A stretch of DNA of 64,000 nucleotides, taken from positions 1 to 64,000 of the forward strand of contig JARLHR010000111.1 in assembly GCA_031292145.1 (NCBI GenBank), read 5' to 3'. Each line of letters begins with the position of its first letter. Position 1 is the first letter of the stretch. A program made the translations under genes and the position numbers. Shown here one piece after another: positions 26,059 to 35,097 of this stretch. Source of the DNA: Clostridium sp. (GTDB lineage Bacteria > Bacillota > Clostridia > Clostridiales > Clostridiaceae). A model generated the notes under the pieces. That model was not told the DNA's origin and made no database searches. It was given only the letters and a program-made list of their open reading frames with translations.

Positions 26059-26931
26059 ATGGGGAATTTTGATCACCTTGCAAAGACTCATCCATGCTTG
26101 GGAGGAGAAGCACATTTTAAATATGGAAGAATACATTTACCAGTAAGTCCGACCTGTAATATACAATGTAAGTTTTGCAAAAGAGGATTTAATAAATCAG
26201 AAGTACGACCAGGAGTAAGTTCATTACTTTTAACTCCAGAAGAAGCAGTAAAAACAGTTAGAAAAGCATTGACATTATGTCCGGAAATTAGTGTTGTTGG
26301 AATAGCAGGACCAGGCGATACACTTGCAACTGATCATGCACTTGAAACTTTTCGTTTAGTAAAAAAGGAATTTCCGCATCTTATAAATTGCTTAAGTACT
26401 AATGGATTACGATTAGAAGAAAAGGCAGAAAAAATTGTTGAAGCAGGTGTACAAACTATAACAGTAACTGTTAATGCAATTGATGCTGGGATACAAAAAG
26501 ATATATGTTCCTTTATAATTGATGAAAATGGAAAGAAAATAGAAGGCGAGGAAGGTGCTAGAAAATTAATTGATGCACAGCTTAGAGGTATTAAAAAGAT
26601 TAGCGAATTAGGCGTAATAGTTAAAATAAACAGTGTTTTGGTTCCAGGGATAAATGATAAGCATATTAAGGAAGTAGCTAGAGTAACAAGGGAATTAGGA
26701 GCTTCAATATTAAATATTATTCCATTAATTCCTCAAAATGAGTTATCTCATCTTGAAGCACCAACATGTGGGCTTTTAGAAAAGTGCAGGGGAGAAGCCG
26801 GGGAATTTCTTGATGTATTTAGGCATTGCAAACATTGTAGAGCAGATGCTTGTGGTGTGCCTGGTAAAAATCAAGATATACACAGTCAATTGTATGATAA
26901 GGAAGTTGTGGAAACTTTCTCACACGGCTAA
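26059..26931 (+). CDS. nifB: NifB-type radical SAM cofactor synthase
   Basis: The 290-aa protein matches the stand-alone NifB core. The radical SAM motif CNIQCKFC gives Cys33, 37 and 40. Upstream is HPCLGGEAH with Cys13, and the C-terminal CKHCRADAC (Cys257, 260 and 265) resembles the region that ligates the K clusters. NifB fuses two [4Fe-4S] clusters with a carbide to make the [Fe8S9C] NifB-co. Its presence with H and two DK pairs suggests the DK enzymes carry a NifB-co-derived cluster. nifE and nifN are not in the window. AAGGAAG precedes the ATG. Confidence 0.9.
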   Translation: MGNFDHLAKTHPCLGGEAHFKYGRIHLPVSPTCNIQCKFCKRGFNKSEVRPGVSSLLLTPEEAVKTVRKALTLCPEISVVGIAGPGDTLATDHALETFRLVKKEFPHLINCLSTNGLRLEEKAEKIVEAGVQTITVTVNAIDAGIQKDICSFIIDENGKKIEGEEGARKLIDAQLRGIKKISELGVIVKINSVLVPGINDKHIKEVARVTRELGASILNIIPLIPQNELSHLEAPTCGLLEKCRGEAGEFLDVFRHCKHCRADACGVPGKNQDIHSQLYDKEVVETFSHG

Positions 26932-27027
26932 AATTAAATGTATTTAGATTGAATTTTTATTAGCATTTAATTTTGCAGATTACTAATTGAAGGAAGGTAA
27001 AATTGAGTGTAAAAAATTTAATTTTAA

Positions 27028-27050
27028 TTCTTAGTAAACAAATAGGAATG
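27028..27050 (+). promoter_or_regulatory. CymR-like operator upstream of mccBA
   Basis: TTCTTAGTAAACAAATAGGA then ATG matches the operator motif next to the promoters at 20848, 32468 and 33224 (TAGTAAACAAATAGGAATTG). The promoter here is unclear; TTGAGT-type and TATATAGTAT segments flank the site. Confidence 0.5.
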
Positions 27051-27070
27051 ATATTAATATTATATAGTAT

Positions 27071-27164
27071 AGGGCTAAATTAATCTATAACAAGTCAATA
27101 TTAAGATATATTTTATCAGGTGCAAAATATTGTATCTTTGACTTGTTATTTTTTGAATATGCCT
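27071..27164. repeat. Palindromic repeat family B, variant
   Basis: ATAACAAGTCAA and TTGACTTGTTAT are inverted arms around AGATATA/TGTATCT, ending in GAATATGCCT. It lies in the mccB leader and could fold as a terminator-like stem. Confidence 0.6.
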
Positions 27165-27203
27165 TAAATGTCAAAGTAGTAATTACATGAGGAGGAAAAA
27201 GCA

Positions 27204-28364
27204 ATGAGAATAGAATCATTATTAGTTCATGGTGCTGTGGATGGAGATGAATTAACAGGGTCAGTAAATGTTCCTATATATCAAACTTCCACATACAAGC
27301 AAGAAGAATTAGGTAATAATAAAGGATATGAATATTCAAGGACTGGAAACCCAACAAGGCAGGCATTAGAAAAAACTATCGCGTTATTAGAAAGTGGAAC
27401 AGGTGGACTTGCTTTTAGCAGTGGAATGGCTGCAATTACAGCAGTGCTATCATTGTTTAATAGTGGAGATAAAATAGTAATTCCAAGTAACCTTTATGGA
27501 GGTACATTTAGAGTAATTGATAAAGTATTTAAAAATTTTAATATTCATTATGAGATAGTTGATTTTTCAAGACTGACAGATGTGAAAAGACTTTTAGAAA
27601 GTGATAAAGAGACTGCCAGAATAAAGGCTGTACTTATTGAAACCCCAACTAATCCACTTATGGATATTACTGATATTGAAGAAGTCAGCAAGCTAGCAAG
27701 GGAACATGATGTTCTTACAATTGTAGATAATACATTTATGTCACCATATTTACAAAGGCCTTTAGAATTTGGAGCAGATATAGTTGTTCATAGTGCAACT
27801 AAATATTTAGGTGGCCATAGTAATGTAGTAGCTGGTTTAATAGCTTTAAGGGATCAAGAACTTTGGGAAAGACTCCATTTTATACAAAATTCTACAGGTG
27901 GAGTACTTGGACCGTTTGACTCATTTATATTACTTCAAGGTATAAAAACCTTGGGTGTTAGATTAGATAGGCATAATGAAAATGCAGAAAAGATAGCAGA
28001 GTTTTTGTCAAAAAGTGAATATGTTGCAAAAATTTATTATCCAGGATTAAAAGATTCTAAGGGATATGAAATTCATAAAAAACAAGCATCAGGGTTTGGA
28101 GGAGTATTATCTTTTGTAATTAACGAGAAAGTTGATTATAAGAAATTCTTAAGCTCATTAAGGCTCATAACTTTAGGAGAAAGTTTAGGGGGGGTAGAAT
28201 CACTAATATGCCATCCAGCAAGTATGACCCATGCTGCAATTCCATATGAAATCAGACAAGAGGTTGGAATTGTTGATAATTTGGTGAGATTGTCAGTTGG
28301 AATTGAAAACATTGATGATTTATTAGCGGATTTAATTAATGCATTCAAGGAGAGTTTAATATGA
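27204..28364 (+). CDS. mccB: Cystathionine gamma-lyase-type PLP enzyme (MccB-like)
   Basis: This 386-aa Cys/Met-metabolism PLP enzyme has GYEYSRTGNPTRQALEKTIA near residue 50, FSSGMAAITA, IVDNTFMSPYLQ, and the PLP lysine in SATKYLGGHSN. The length fits cystathionine lyases (about 380) better than O-acetylhomoserine sulfhydrylase (about 425). It is followed, with 4-nt overlap, by a TAGNTG-type beta-synthase, the order of the mccBA reverse transsulfuration pair. It would split cystathionine to cysteine, 2-oxobutyrate and NH3. An O-acetylhomoserine thiol-lyase role cannot be excluded. GAGGAGG precedes the ATG. Confidence 0.82.
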   Translation: MRIESLLVHGAVDGDELTGSVNVPIYQTSTYKQEELGNNKGYEYSRTGNPTRQALEKTIALLESGTGGLAFSSGMAAITAVLSLFNSGDKIVIPSNLYGGTFRVIDKVFKNFNIHYEIVDFSRLTDVKRLLESDKETARIKAVLIETPTNPLMDITDIEEVSKLAREHDVLTIVDNTFMSPYLQRPLEFGADIVVHSATKYLGGHSNVVAGLIALRDQELWERLHFIQNSTGGVLGPFDSFILLQGIKTLGVRLDRHNENAEKIAEFLSKSEYVAKIYYPGLKDSKGYEIHKKQASGFGGVLSFVINEKVDYKKFLSSLRLITLGESLGGVESLICHPASMTHAAIPYEIRQEVGIVDNLVRLSVGIENIDDLLADLINAFKESLI

Positions 28365-29275
28365 ATTTCGTAAGTGATGTGAAGGAACTTATAGGAAATA
28401 CTCCATTAATAAAACTTACTAATATTGATGTAAAAGAAAATGTTAATATATTTGCTAAACTGGAATGCTTTAATCCAGGTGGCAGTGTAAAAGATAGGAT
28501 TGGCGTAGCAATGATTGAAGGCGCTGAAAAGAAAGGAATATTAAAAAAGGGATATACAATAATTGATGCAACAGCAGGAAATACTGGACTTGGAATAGCG
28601 TTAGCAGCAATTAATAGAGGATACAATATAATTTTTGTGGTACCAACTAAATTTTCGATAGAAAAGCAAAAATTGATGAAAGCCTTGGGTGCAAATATAA
28701 TAAATACTCCAGATGAAGAGGGAATGCTTGGAGCAATAAATAAAGCAGATGAATTATTAAAGGAAAATCCGAATAGTATTAGTTTGGGGCAATTTGAAAA
28801 TACTGATAACCCTTTAGCTCATTATGAAACAACAGGTCCTGAAATATATAAGGCACTAGAAGGACATATAAGCTACTTTGTAGCAGGGGCAGGAAGTGGG
28901 GGAACCTTTACTGGGATTGTGAAGTTTCTAAAGGAAAAGAACAAGAATATTAAGGGCGTATTAGCAGATCCAGAAGGATCAACTATGGTTGGAGGTGAGC
29001 ATAAAAGCTATAAAATTGAAGGTATAGGAAATGATTTTGTACCAAAGACAATGGACATATCTTTAGTTGATAAAGTGATAAAAGTTAATGATGAAGAAGC
29101 ATTTGAAAAGGTACGATTATTAGCTAAAAAGGAAGGTCTAATAGTTGGGTCATCATCTGGGGCAATACTAGCAGCAGCATTAAAATTAGCTGAAGAAATA
29201 GATAGTGGCAATATAGTTGTAGTTTTCCCAGATAGGGGAGATAGATATTTAAGTACAACTTTGTTTGGCGAATAA
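28361..29275 (+). CDS. mccA: O-acetylserine-dependent cystathionine beta-synthase/cysteine synthase (MccA-like)
   Basis: The 304-aa fold-type II PLP enzyme has LIGNTPLIKL, the PLP lysine in NPGGSVKDRIG (about Lys43), and GSGGTFTG for the phosphate cup. The Asn loop reads DATAGNTGLGIALAA, the TAGNTG variant of MccA rather than the TSGNTG of CysK. It would join homocysteine to O-acetylserine, giving cystathionine for the preceding lyase. It overlaps mccB by 4 nt and is followed by attenuator copy 4 and D2. Cysteine synthase activity is the alternative. Confidence 0.82.
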   Translation: MNFVSDVKELIGNTPLIKLTNIDVKENVNIFAKLECFNPGGSVKDRIGVAMIEGAEKKGILKKGYTIIDATAGNTGLGIALAAINRGYNIIFVVPTKFSIEKQKLMKALGANIINTPDEEGMLGAINKADELLKENPNSISLGQFENTDNPLAHYETTGPEIYKALEGHISYFVAGAGSGGTFTGIVKFLKEKNKNIKGVLADPEGSTMVGGEHKSYKIEGIGNDFVPKTMDISLVDKVIKVNDEEAFEKVRLLAKKEGLIVGSSSGAILAAALKLAEEIDSGNIVVVFPDRGDRYLSTTLFGE

Positions 29276-29305
29276 AAACAAAATTATGAAGGACTTTTAA
29301 ATGAA

Positions 29306-29365
29306 GTTGACTAGAAAACTAGAGGCTAAGTTTCCAATTATAAAGGATACTTGGCCTTATTGTTT
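29306..29365 (+). promoter_or_regulatory. Leader attenuator motif, copy 4
   Basis: GTTGACTAGAAAACTAGAGG repeats the motif, followed by a stem AGGCTAAGT against ACTTGGCCT with a weaker T run (TATTGTTT). It stands between mccA and D2, so it may tune D2K2 expression within the mccBA transcript. Confidence 0.7.
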
Positions 29366-29398
29366 CTGTCAAATGAAATTGATTAGGAGGCATAAAAC

Positions 29399-30931
29399 AT
29401 GGCAAATAAAAAAATTAATCTTGATATTCCAGAAGTTGAAAGTCGCGAGCAGAGATTAGGAACAATCATTGCTTGGGATGGAAAGGCATCAGAGTTATCA
29501 GAACAATCATCATATGAACATCGAGGCTGTAAAGGTAATGGGAAACAATGCAGGCTTTGTGAAGTAAAAGGACCTTTTACTCAAGGGTCAGTATGTAGTG
29601 AACAAATGGTTGAATGTCAGGCTGGAAATGTACGAGATGCAGTACTTATTCAACATTCACCAATAGGGTGTGCTGCAGGGCAAGTACCTTATAATTCAAT
29701 TTATCGTAATGGCCTTGCACTTAGAAATCTGCCTGTAGAAAACATAAGAATTATTTGTACAAATTTAGATGAAAGTGACATGGTATTTGGAGGAGTTAAA
29801 AAATTAAAACAATCAATTAAAGATGCTTTTGAAAGATACAATCCCAAAGCTATTTTTTTAGGAACATCTTGTGCAACAGGAATTATTGGAGAAGATATGG
29901 AAAGTGTAGCGACTGAAGCAGAAAAGGAAATCGGTATACCAGTAATTCCACTTGCTTGTGAAGGATTTAGGTCTAAACATTGGAGTACAGGTTTTGATGC
30001 TACTCAACACGGAATCCTAAGAAAAATTGTACGTAAAAATCCTAAGAAGCAAGAAGATTTAATTAATGTTATTAACCTTTGGGGGTCAGATGTATTTACA
30101 CCTATACTTGGTGAATTGGGATTAAGAGTAAATTATATTGTAGATTTAGCAACAGTAGAGGATCTTGCACAGCTTTCAGAAGCAGCTGCAACAGTAGGTT
30201 TTTGTTATACTTTATCATCATATATGGCAGCAGCGCTTGAACAGGAATTTGGAGTACCAGAAATAAAGGCACCTCAGCCTTATGGTTTTGCAGGGACAGA
30301 TGCTTGGCTACGTGAAATTGGAAGAGTTACACACAGGAAAGAACTTGCTGAAGCTTATATCAAAAAGGAACATGAAAGAGTAAAACCTAAATTAGAAGAA
30401 CTGAGGGAAAAACTTAAAGGTGTTAAGGGATATGTTGCAACAGGTTCAGCTTATGCCCATGGATTAATTACTGTTTTAAGAGAATTAGGAGTAGAAGTAA
30501 ATGGGTCTTTAGTTTTCCATCATGATCCTGTTTACGACAGTGGGGATCCAAAGCAAGATTCTCTTAAATTTTTAATAGATAATTATGATGATGTACCTTC
30601 ATTTAGCGTAAGTAATAGGCAGCAATATCAATTCTATGGGCTCTTAAAGAAGACAAATCCAGATTTTATATTAATTAGACACAATGGACTTGCACCTTTA
30701 GCGTCTAGATTAGGAATACCAGCAGCACCACTTGGAGATGAACATCTTGCTATTGGATATGATGGGATGATCAATTTAGGAGAAGCAGTTTTAGATGTCC
30801 TTGCACATAAAAAATTTCATCAAGATCTCAAGGAACATGTTAAATTGCCTTATACAGAATGGTGGCTAAATCAAGAAGATCCTTATATACTTGCAAAACA
30901 ACCAGAAATATTAAATGAAGAAATAATATAG
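29399..30931 (+). CDS. Nitrogenase-like component 1, D-type subunit (D2, MarD-like)
   Basis: The 510-aa NifD-superfamily protein has P-cluster-type Cys66 (GSVC), Cys91 (SPIGC) and Cys158 (GTSCATGIIGED). Cys269 in ATVGFCYTLSSYMAAALEQE matches cofactor ligand Cys275. The His442 region reads APLGDEHLAIGYDG, with a His at 449 displaced six residues from the aligned position. The extra N-terminal motif HRGCKGNGKQCRLC (Cys44, 51, 54) is absent from D1. Closest expected role: methylthio-alkane reductase (MarD), given mccBA, metNIQ and nifB neighbours; substrate specificity is inferred. TAGGAGG precedes the ATG. Confidence 0.82.
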   Translation: MANKKINLDIPEVESREQRLGTIIAWDGKASELSEQSSYEHRGCKGNGKQCRLCEVKGPFTQGSVCSEQMVECQAGNVRDAVLIQHSPIGCAAGQVPYNSIYRNGLALRNLPVENIRIICTNLDESDMVFGGVKKLKQSIKDAFERYNPKAIFLGTSCATGIIGEDMESVATEAEKEIGIPVIPLACEGFRSKHWSTGFDATQHGILRKIVRKNPKKQEDLINVINLWGSDVFTPILGELGLRVNYIVDLATVEDLAQLSEAAATVGFCYTLSSYMAAALEQEFGVPEIKAPQPYGFAGTDAWLREIGRVTHRKELAEAYIKKEHERVKPKLEELREKLKGVKGYVATGSAYAHGLITVLRELGVEVNGSLVFHHDPVYDSGDPKQDSLKFLIDNYDDVPSFSVSNRQQYQFYGLLKKTNPDFILIRHNGLAPLASRLGIPAAPLGDEHLAIGYDGMINLGEAVLDVLAHKKFHQDLKEHVKLPYTEWWLNQEDPYILAKQPEILNEEII

Positions 30932-30952
30932 TTTTATCAGAAGGAGATTATT

Positions 30953-32311
30953 ATGGGAAATAGTGAAAATAAAAATTTAAAACAAACAAATTCAATAAAC
31001 CAAGTTCGTTATGGATGTGCAATAGGATCAATATATAGTGTATCATCTATCCCAGGAGCAATGCCAATTGTAAACTGTGGACCAGGATGTGCAGATAAAC
31101 AATATACGAGTCTTGCATTTTATAATGGATTTCAAGGTGGAGGATATAGTGGAGGTGCTGTATCACCAAGCTCAAATGCAGGTGAAAATGAAGTTGTATT
31201 CGGTGGAGAAAATCGTCTTAGAGAATTAATTAAATCTTCATTGAAAATCATGAAAGCAGATTTATTTGTAGTTCTTACAGGGTGTATTGGAGAAATTGTA
31301 GGAGATGATGTAGGCTCTGTTGTAGGGGAGTTTCAGAAAAAAGGAGCACCTATAGTATATGCAGATACTGGTGGATTTAAAGGAAACAATTTTGTAGGTC
31401 ATGAATTAGTAACAAAAGCCATAATTGATCAATATGTGGGGGAATATGAAGGTGAAAAAGAAGAGGGGTTAGTCAATGTTTGGTCATTATTGCCTTATCA
31501 AAATACTTTTTGGAGAGGGGACCTTAGAGAAATAAAGCGCGTACTAGAAGGTACAGGATTAAAAGTTAATATTTTATTTGGGCCAGATTCAAAAGGAGTA
31601 AGTGAATGGAAAAGCATACCTAAGGCTCAATTCAATTTAGTGCTTTCACCTTGGCTTGGATTAGACACAGCAAAACATCTAGAAAAGAAATATGGGCAGC
31701 CATTTTTACATGTTTCAACTATTCCTATTGGAGCAAAGGAAACAACAGAATTTATACATAAGGTAGTAGCCTTTGCGGGAATTGATAAAGAACAAAGTGA
31801 GAAATTTATAAAAGATGAAGAGAAAACTTATTACTATTATTTAGAACATTTTGCAGATTTTTATGCAGAATACTGGTGGGGATTGCCAGCAAAATATGCA
31901 GTAGTTGGAGATAGTGCTTATAATCTTGCTCTTAATAAATTTCTAGTAAACCAGCTAGGACTAATTCCAGCTAAACAAATTATTACAGAAAATCCACCAG
32001 AGCAATATAGAGAAGCTATTGCAAGTGAATACAAAACTTTAGCAGAAGATGTATCAGCAGAAGTTGATTTTGCTGAAGATGGATATATAATAGGCCAATT
32101 ATTAAGGCAGACAGATTTTGGGCATAAACCTCCTATTATTTTTGGAACCACATGGGAAAGGGATACTGCAAAAGAATTAAAGGGAGCAATTATTGAAGTA
32201 GGCTTTCCTGCATCTTATGAGGTAGTTTTAGCCAGAACCTATGTAGGATATAGGGGAGCATTAAATTTACTAGAAAAGATTTATACTACAGCAATTAGTG
32301 CAAGTGCATAA
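30953..32311 (+). CDS. Nitrogenase-like component 1, K-type subunit (K2, MarK-like)
   Basis: The 452-aa K-type subunit has Cys22 (RYGC), Cys46 (CGPGC, with Cys42) and Cys111 (LTGCIGEIVGDD) as P-cluster-type ligands. A glycine-rich insert follows Cys46 (FQGGGYSGGAVSPSS). It shares DTGGFKGNNFVGHE, SPWLGLDTAKHLEKKYGQPF and IPIGAKETTEF with K1. It pairs with D2, whose stop is 21 nt upstream. AGAAGGAG precedes the ATG. A promoter and strong terminator follow, closing the operon. Confidence 0.85.
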   Translation: MGNSENKNLKQTNSINQVRYGCAIGSIYSVSSIPGAMPIVNCGPGCADKQYTSLAFYNGFQGGGYSGGAVSPSSNAGENEVVFGGENRLRELIKSSLKIMKADLFVVLTGCIGEIVGDDVGSVVGEFQKKGAPIVYADTGGFKGNNFVGHELVTKAIIDQYVGEYEGEKEEGLVNVWSLLPYQNTFWRGDLREIKRVLEGTGLKVNILFGPDSKGVSEWKSIPKAQFNLVLSPWLGLDTAKHLEKKYGQPFLHVSTIPIGAKETTEFIHKVVAFAGIDKEQSEKFIKDEEKTYYYYLEHFADFYAEYWWGLPAKYAVVGDSAYNLALNKFLVNQLGLIPAKQIITENPPEQYREAIASEYKTLAEDVSAEVDFAEDGYIIGQLLRQTDFGHKPPIIFGTTWERDTAKELKGAIIEVGFPASYEVVLARTYVGYRGALNLLEKIYTTAISASA

Positions 32312-32351
32312 GGTATATCCTAAAAATAAAAAGCCAGTATGTTAACATAGC

Positions 32352-32443
32352 TTGACGGATAATTTATTGGTGTATAATATAAACCACATTTTATAGTATA
32401 AATTTAGTCTGAAAAAGATATTGCTATAAAAATGTGGTTTTTT
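32352..32443 (+). promoter_or_regulatory. Promoter-like boxes followed by hairpin terminator (cassette copy 1)
   Basis: TTGACG (32352-32357), 17 nt and TAATAT (32375-32380) precede a stem AACCACATTTTATAG (32382-32396) pairing with CTATAAAAATGTGGTT and T run. Any start at this promoter would run straight into the terminator. The hairpin probably ends D2K2; near-identical copy at 33137. Confidence 0.65.
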
Positions 32444-32467
32444 ATAGTAATAATATATATAAAGGCA

Positions 32468-32525
32468 TTGACGGTAGACAAAGGAAAGATTATATTGATA
32501 TCATGGTAAAAAAATAGGAATTGTA
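32468..32525 (+). promoter_or_regulatory. Promoter with CymR-like operator for the HD gene
   Basis: TTGACG (32468-32473), 17 nt, TATATT (32491-32496), then ATATCATGGTAAAAAAATAG and GAATTGTATG. The operator overlaps the start point, as expected for repression. Confidence 0.65.
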
Positions 32526-32558
32526 TGAATAATTTTTTAAAGAAAGGATGTAATTAAT

Positions 32559-33116
32559 ATGGCTAAAATACTTACACGAGAGGAAGCGTGGGACTTATTA
32601 ACAGAATATAATCAAGATAATTTTCATTTAGAACATGCTACAATTGTAGAAAATACTCTTCGCTATTTTGCAAAAGAGCTTGGCTATGAAGATGACGTTG
32701 ATTTTTGGGGAATTGTAGGATTGCTTCATGATTTAGATTTTGAAAAATATCCAGAAGCACATTGTATAAAACAGCAAGAAATTATGCATGAACGTGGAAT
32801 TGATGAAGCAATAATCCACGCTACTGCAAGTCATGGCTATGCTATTACTGTTGATATTAAGCCTGAACATGAAATGGAGAAAGTTTTATATGCTGTGGAT
32901 GAGTTAACAGGATTGATAGGCGCAGTTGCCATTATGAGGCCATCAAAAAGTGTTCAAGATTTAGAAGTAAAATCAGTGAAAAAGAAATATAAAAATTCCA
33001 AATTTGCTGCTGGATGCTCTAGAGAGGTTATTGAAAGAGGAGCTGCAATGCTTGGCTGGGAACTAGATGACTTAATTGAAAAAACAATTAATGCATTAAG
33101 AACATTTCAAAAATAA
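32559..33116 (+). CDS. HD-domain hydrolase
   Basis: The 185-aa HD-superfamily protein has His27-type start (FHLEHATIVENTLRYFAKEL), the HD pair in GIVGLLHDLDFEKYP, His in AIIHATASHGYAI, and Asp in YAVDELTGL. The family hydrolyses phosphate esters such as nucleotides, but the substrate is not evident. Its promoter carries the same operator motif as the sulfur operons, so it probably belongs to the same regulon, although a sulfur role is not obvious from its sequence. AAAGGATG precedes the ATG at 32559. Confidence 0.82.
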   Translation: MAKILTREEAWDLLTEYNQDNFHLEHATIVENTLRYFAKELGYEDDVDFWGIVGLLHDLDFEKYPEAHCIKQQEIMHERGIDEAIIHATASHGYAITVDIKPEHEMEKVLYAVDELTGLIGAVAIMRPSKSVQDLEVKSVKKKYKNSKFAAGCSREVIERGAAMLGWELDDLIEKTINALRTFQK

Positions 33117-33136
33117 TAATTGGAATATATAATATT

Positions 33137-33200
33137 AACCACATTTTATAGTATAAATTTAGCTTGAGAACAGGCATTACTATAAAAATGTGGTTTTTTT
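33137..33200 (+). terminator. Hairpin terminator (cassette copy 2)
   Basis: AACCACATTTTATAGTATAA repeats copy 1 almost exactly; only the loop (GCTTGAGAACAGGCATTA) differs. The 3' arm CTATAAAAATGTGGTTTTTT is the same. It ends the HD gene. Confidence 0.8.
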
Positions 33201-33223
33201 ATCGGAATAGTGTAAAAAAGGTA

Positions 33224-33280
33224 TTGACGTGAATGAAAGGAAATAATATACTTATATCATAGTAAACAAATAGGAATTGT
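33224..33280 (+). promoter_or_regulatory. Promoter with CymR-like operator for the peptide-transport operon
   Basis: TTGACG (33224-33229), 17 nt, TATACT (33247-33252), then TATATCATAGTAAACAAATA and GGAATTGT. This is a duplicate of the arrangement at 32468. The leader to 33432 has no further gene. Confidence 0.7.
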
Positions 33281-33432
33281 GAGAAAAGAGCAGACGGAGG
33301 TGGAAAATTATAGATAGATTGGGGAGCGGAGTAAGGTATAAGTATTATATTGTCAAAATAAAATATTAGGACAACAAATTTTTGTACCATAGAAGATTCT
33401 ATAAAAATTATAAGCAATAAGGGGGAAATATT

Positions 33433-35085
33433 ATGAAAAATAAATATTTATCATTGTTAACAATAATATTTTTATTATGTGGAATTATTTTAACAGGCTG
33501 TAAACCACAAGAATCACCAAAAATAGAAACTAGCCAAACAGCAGCACAATCAGGAGGCACATTAAAATATGCCTTATGGAGTTCGCCTCCAGGTGTATTC
33601 CATCCAAGCTTAAGTTCAAATGTTTATGATAATAAAATAATTGATTTAGTATATGAAAAATTAATAAATATAGATGAAAGTGGTAATTATATACCAGGTC
33701 TTGCTGATAAATATGAAGTATCAAGTGATCAGCTTACTATAACTTTTTACTTAAGCAAAACTGCAAAGTGGCATGATGGTCAAGCAGTAACTGCTGATGA
33801 CGTTGCATATACCTATACAACTATAGCTGATCCAGATTATGACGGACCAAGATTTTCACAAGTGGAAAATATAGTTGGAGCAAAAGATTACAAAGCTAAA
33901 GAAGCAACTAGTATTTCAGGAATCAAGGTTATTGATGACCATACTGTAAGCTTTACTTTTTCACAAGTATATTCACCAGCCCTTGCTACTTTTGCACAAA
34001 GAGGTATAATTCCAAAGCATATATGGGAAAAGATACCCGTAGCACAATGGTCAAAGAGTGATCAGCTTAAAAAACCAATTGGAAGCGGACCTTTTAAATT
34101 TAAGGATTTTGTCCCAGGCCAATCTGTAGAACTTGAAAAGTATTCAGATTATAATTTAGGAGAACCTAAGTTAGATGGTATTATATTTAAAGTTGCTAAT
34201 CAGGATACTGCACAATCAGAACTTATAAAAGGAGATTTAGATTTAGTTCAGATATCTTCATTTAATCAAAAGGATTTAGATGCATATAAACAAGCAGGAA
34301 TAACTGAATTGGAAAATGATGGAGTAAGTTATCAATTCTTGGGCTTTAATTTTGATAATCCTACGCTAAAAGATCAAAAGTTTAGACAAGCAATAGAATA
34401 TGCTATTAATCGTAAAGGTATAGTTGATAGTGTATTAGAAGGTCATGGTAAAGTTGTTAATACTGTCTTTTCATCAAAAAGCTGGGCAAATCCTGGTGAA
34501 GATGATCTTAATAAGTATGAGTATAGCACCGATAAGGCTAAATCATTATTACAAGAAGATGGTTATGAGTTAAAAGATGGAGTGTTATATAAGGACGGAC
34601 AACCAGTAAAATTATCTTTAAAATATTCAACTGGTAATAAACCAAGAGAACAATCTGCTGTATTAATCCAACAAAACTTAAAAGATATTGGGATTGATGT
34701 TAACATTGAGAGTATGGAATATGCAACTCTTTCGCAACAATTGGACCAAAAGGATTTTCAAATATATCTTTTAGGCTGGACTAATGATATAGATCCAGAC
34801 ATTAAGAGTTCATGGTATTCAACTCCAGGAAGCATAATTGCAAAATTTGAAGATTTTTCAAATCCAAATTTAGATAAGTTAATTGATGCTGGAAGAAGCG
34901 ATTTTGATCAAAATAAACGTAAAGCGGCTTATAAAGATTTAGCAAAAGAATTTAATGATACAGTTCCAGCAGTATTGTTATATAGCTCGAATGATGGATA
35001 TGCATATAATCCAAAATTAAAAAATTATAAGCCAATTCCGTATAATGAATTTTCAAATGTTCAAAACTGGTATTTAGAACAATAA
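33433..35085 (+). CDS. Peptide ABC transporter substrate-binding lipoprotein (DppA/OppA type)
   Basis: The 550-aa family-5 lipoprotein has lipobox LTGCKP (Cys about residue 23). It contains GGTLKYALWSSPPGVFHPSL, VTADDVAYTYTTIADPDYDG, IGSGPFKFKDF and QKFRQAIEYAINRKGIVDSV, all typical of peptide/nickel binders. It captures peptides outside the membrane for the following permeases. With two gamma-glutamyl-hydrolase genes in the same operon, glutathione or gamma-glutamyl-cysteine-type peptides are plausible substrates (inference). AAGGGGGAAA precedes the ATG. Confidence 0.85.
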   Translation: MKNKYLSLLTIIFLLCGIILTGCKPQESPKIETSQTAAQSGGTLKYALWSSPPGVFHPSLSSNVYDNKIIDLVYEKLINIDESGNYIPGLADKYEVSSDQLTITFYLSKTAKWHDGQAVTADDVAYTYTTIADPDYDGPRFSQVENIVGAKDYKAKEATSISGIKVIDDHTVSFTFSQVYSPALATFAQRGIIPKHIWEKIPVAQWSKSDQLKKPIGSGPFKFKDFVPGQSVELEKYSDYNLGEPKLDGIIFKVANQDTAQSELIKGDLDLVQISSFNQKDLDAYKQAGITELENDGVSYQFLGFNFDNPTLKDQKFRQAIEYAINRKGIVDSVLEGHGKVVNTVFSSKSWANPGEDDLNKYEYSTDKAKSLLQEDGYELKDGVLYKDGQPVKLSLKYSTGNKPREQSAVLIQQNLKDIGIDVNIESMEYATLSQQLDQKDFQIYLLGWTNDIDPDIKSSWYSTPGSIIAKFEDFSNPNLDKLIDAGRSDFDQNKRKAAYKDLAKEFNDTVPAVLLYSSNDGYAYNPKLKNYKPIPYNEFSNVQNWYLEQ

Positions 35086-35097
35086 AAATTATTTAAA

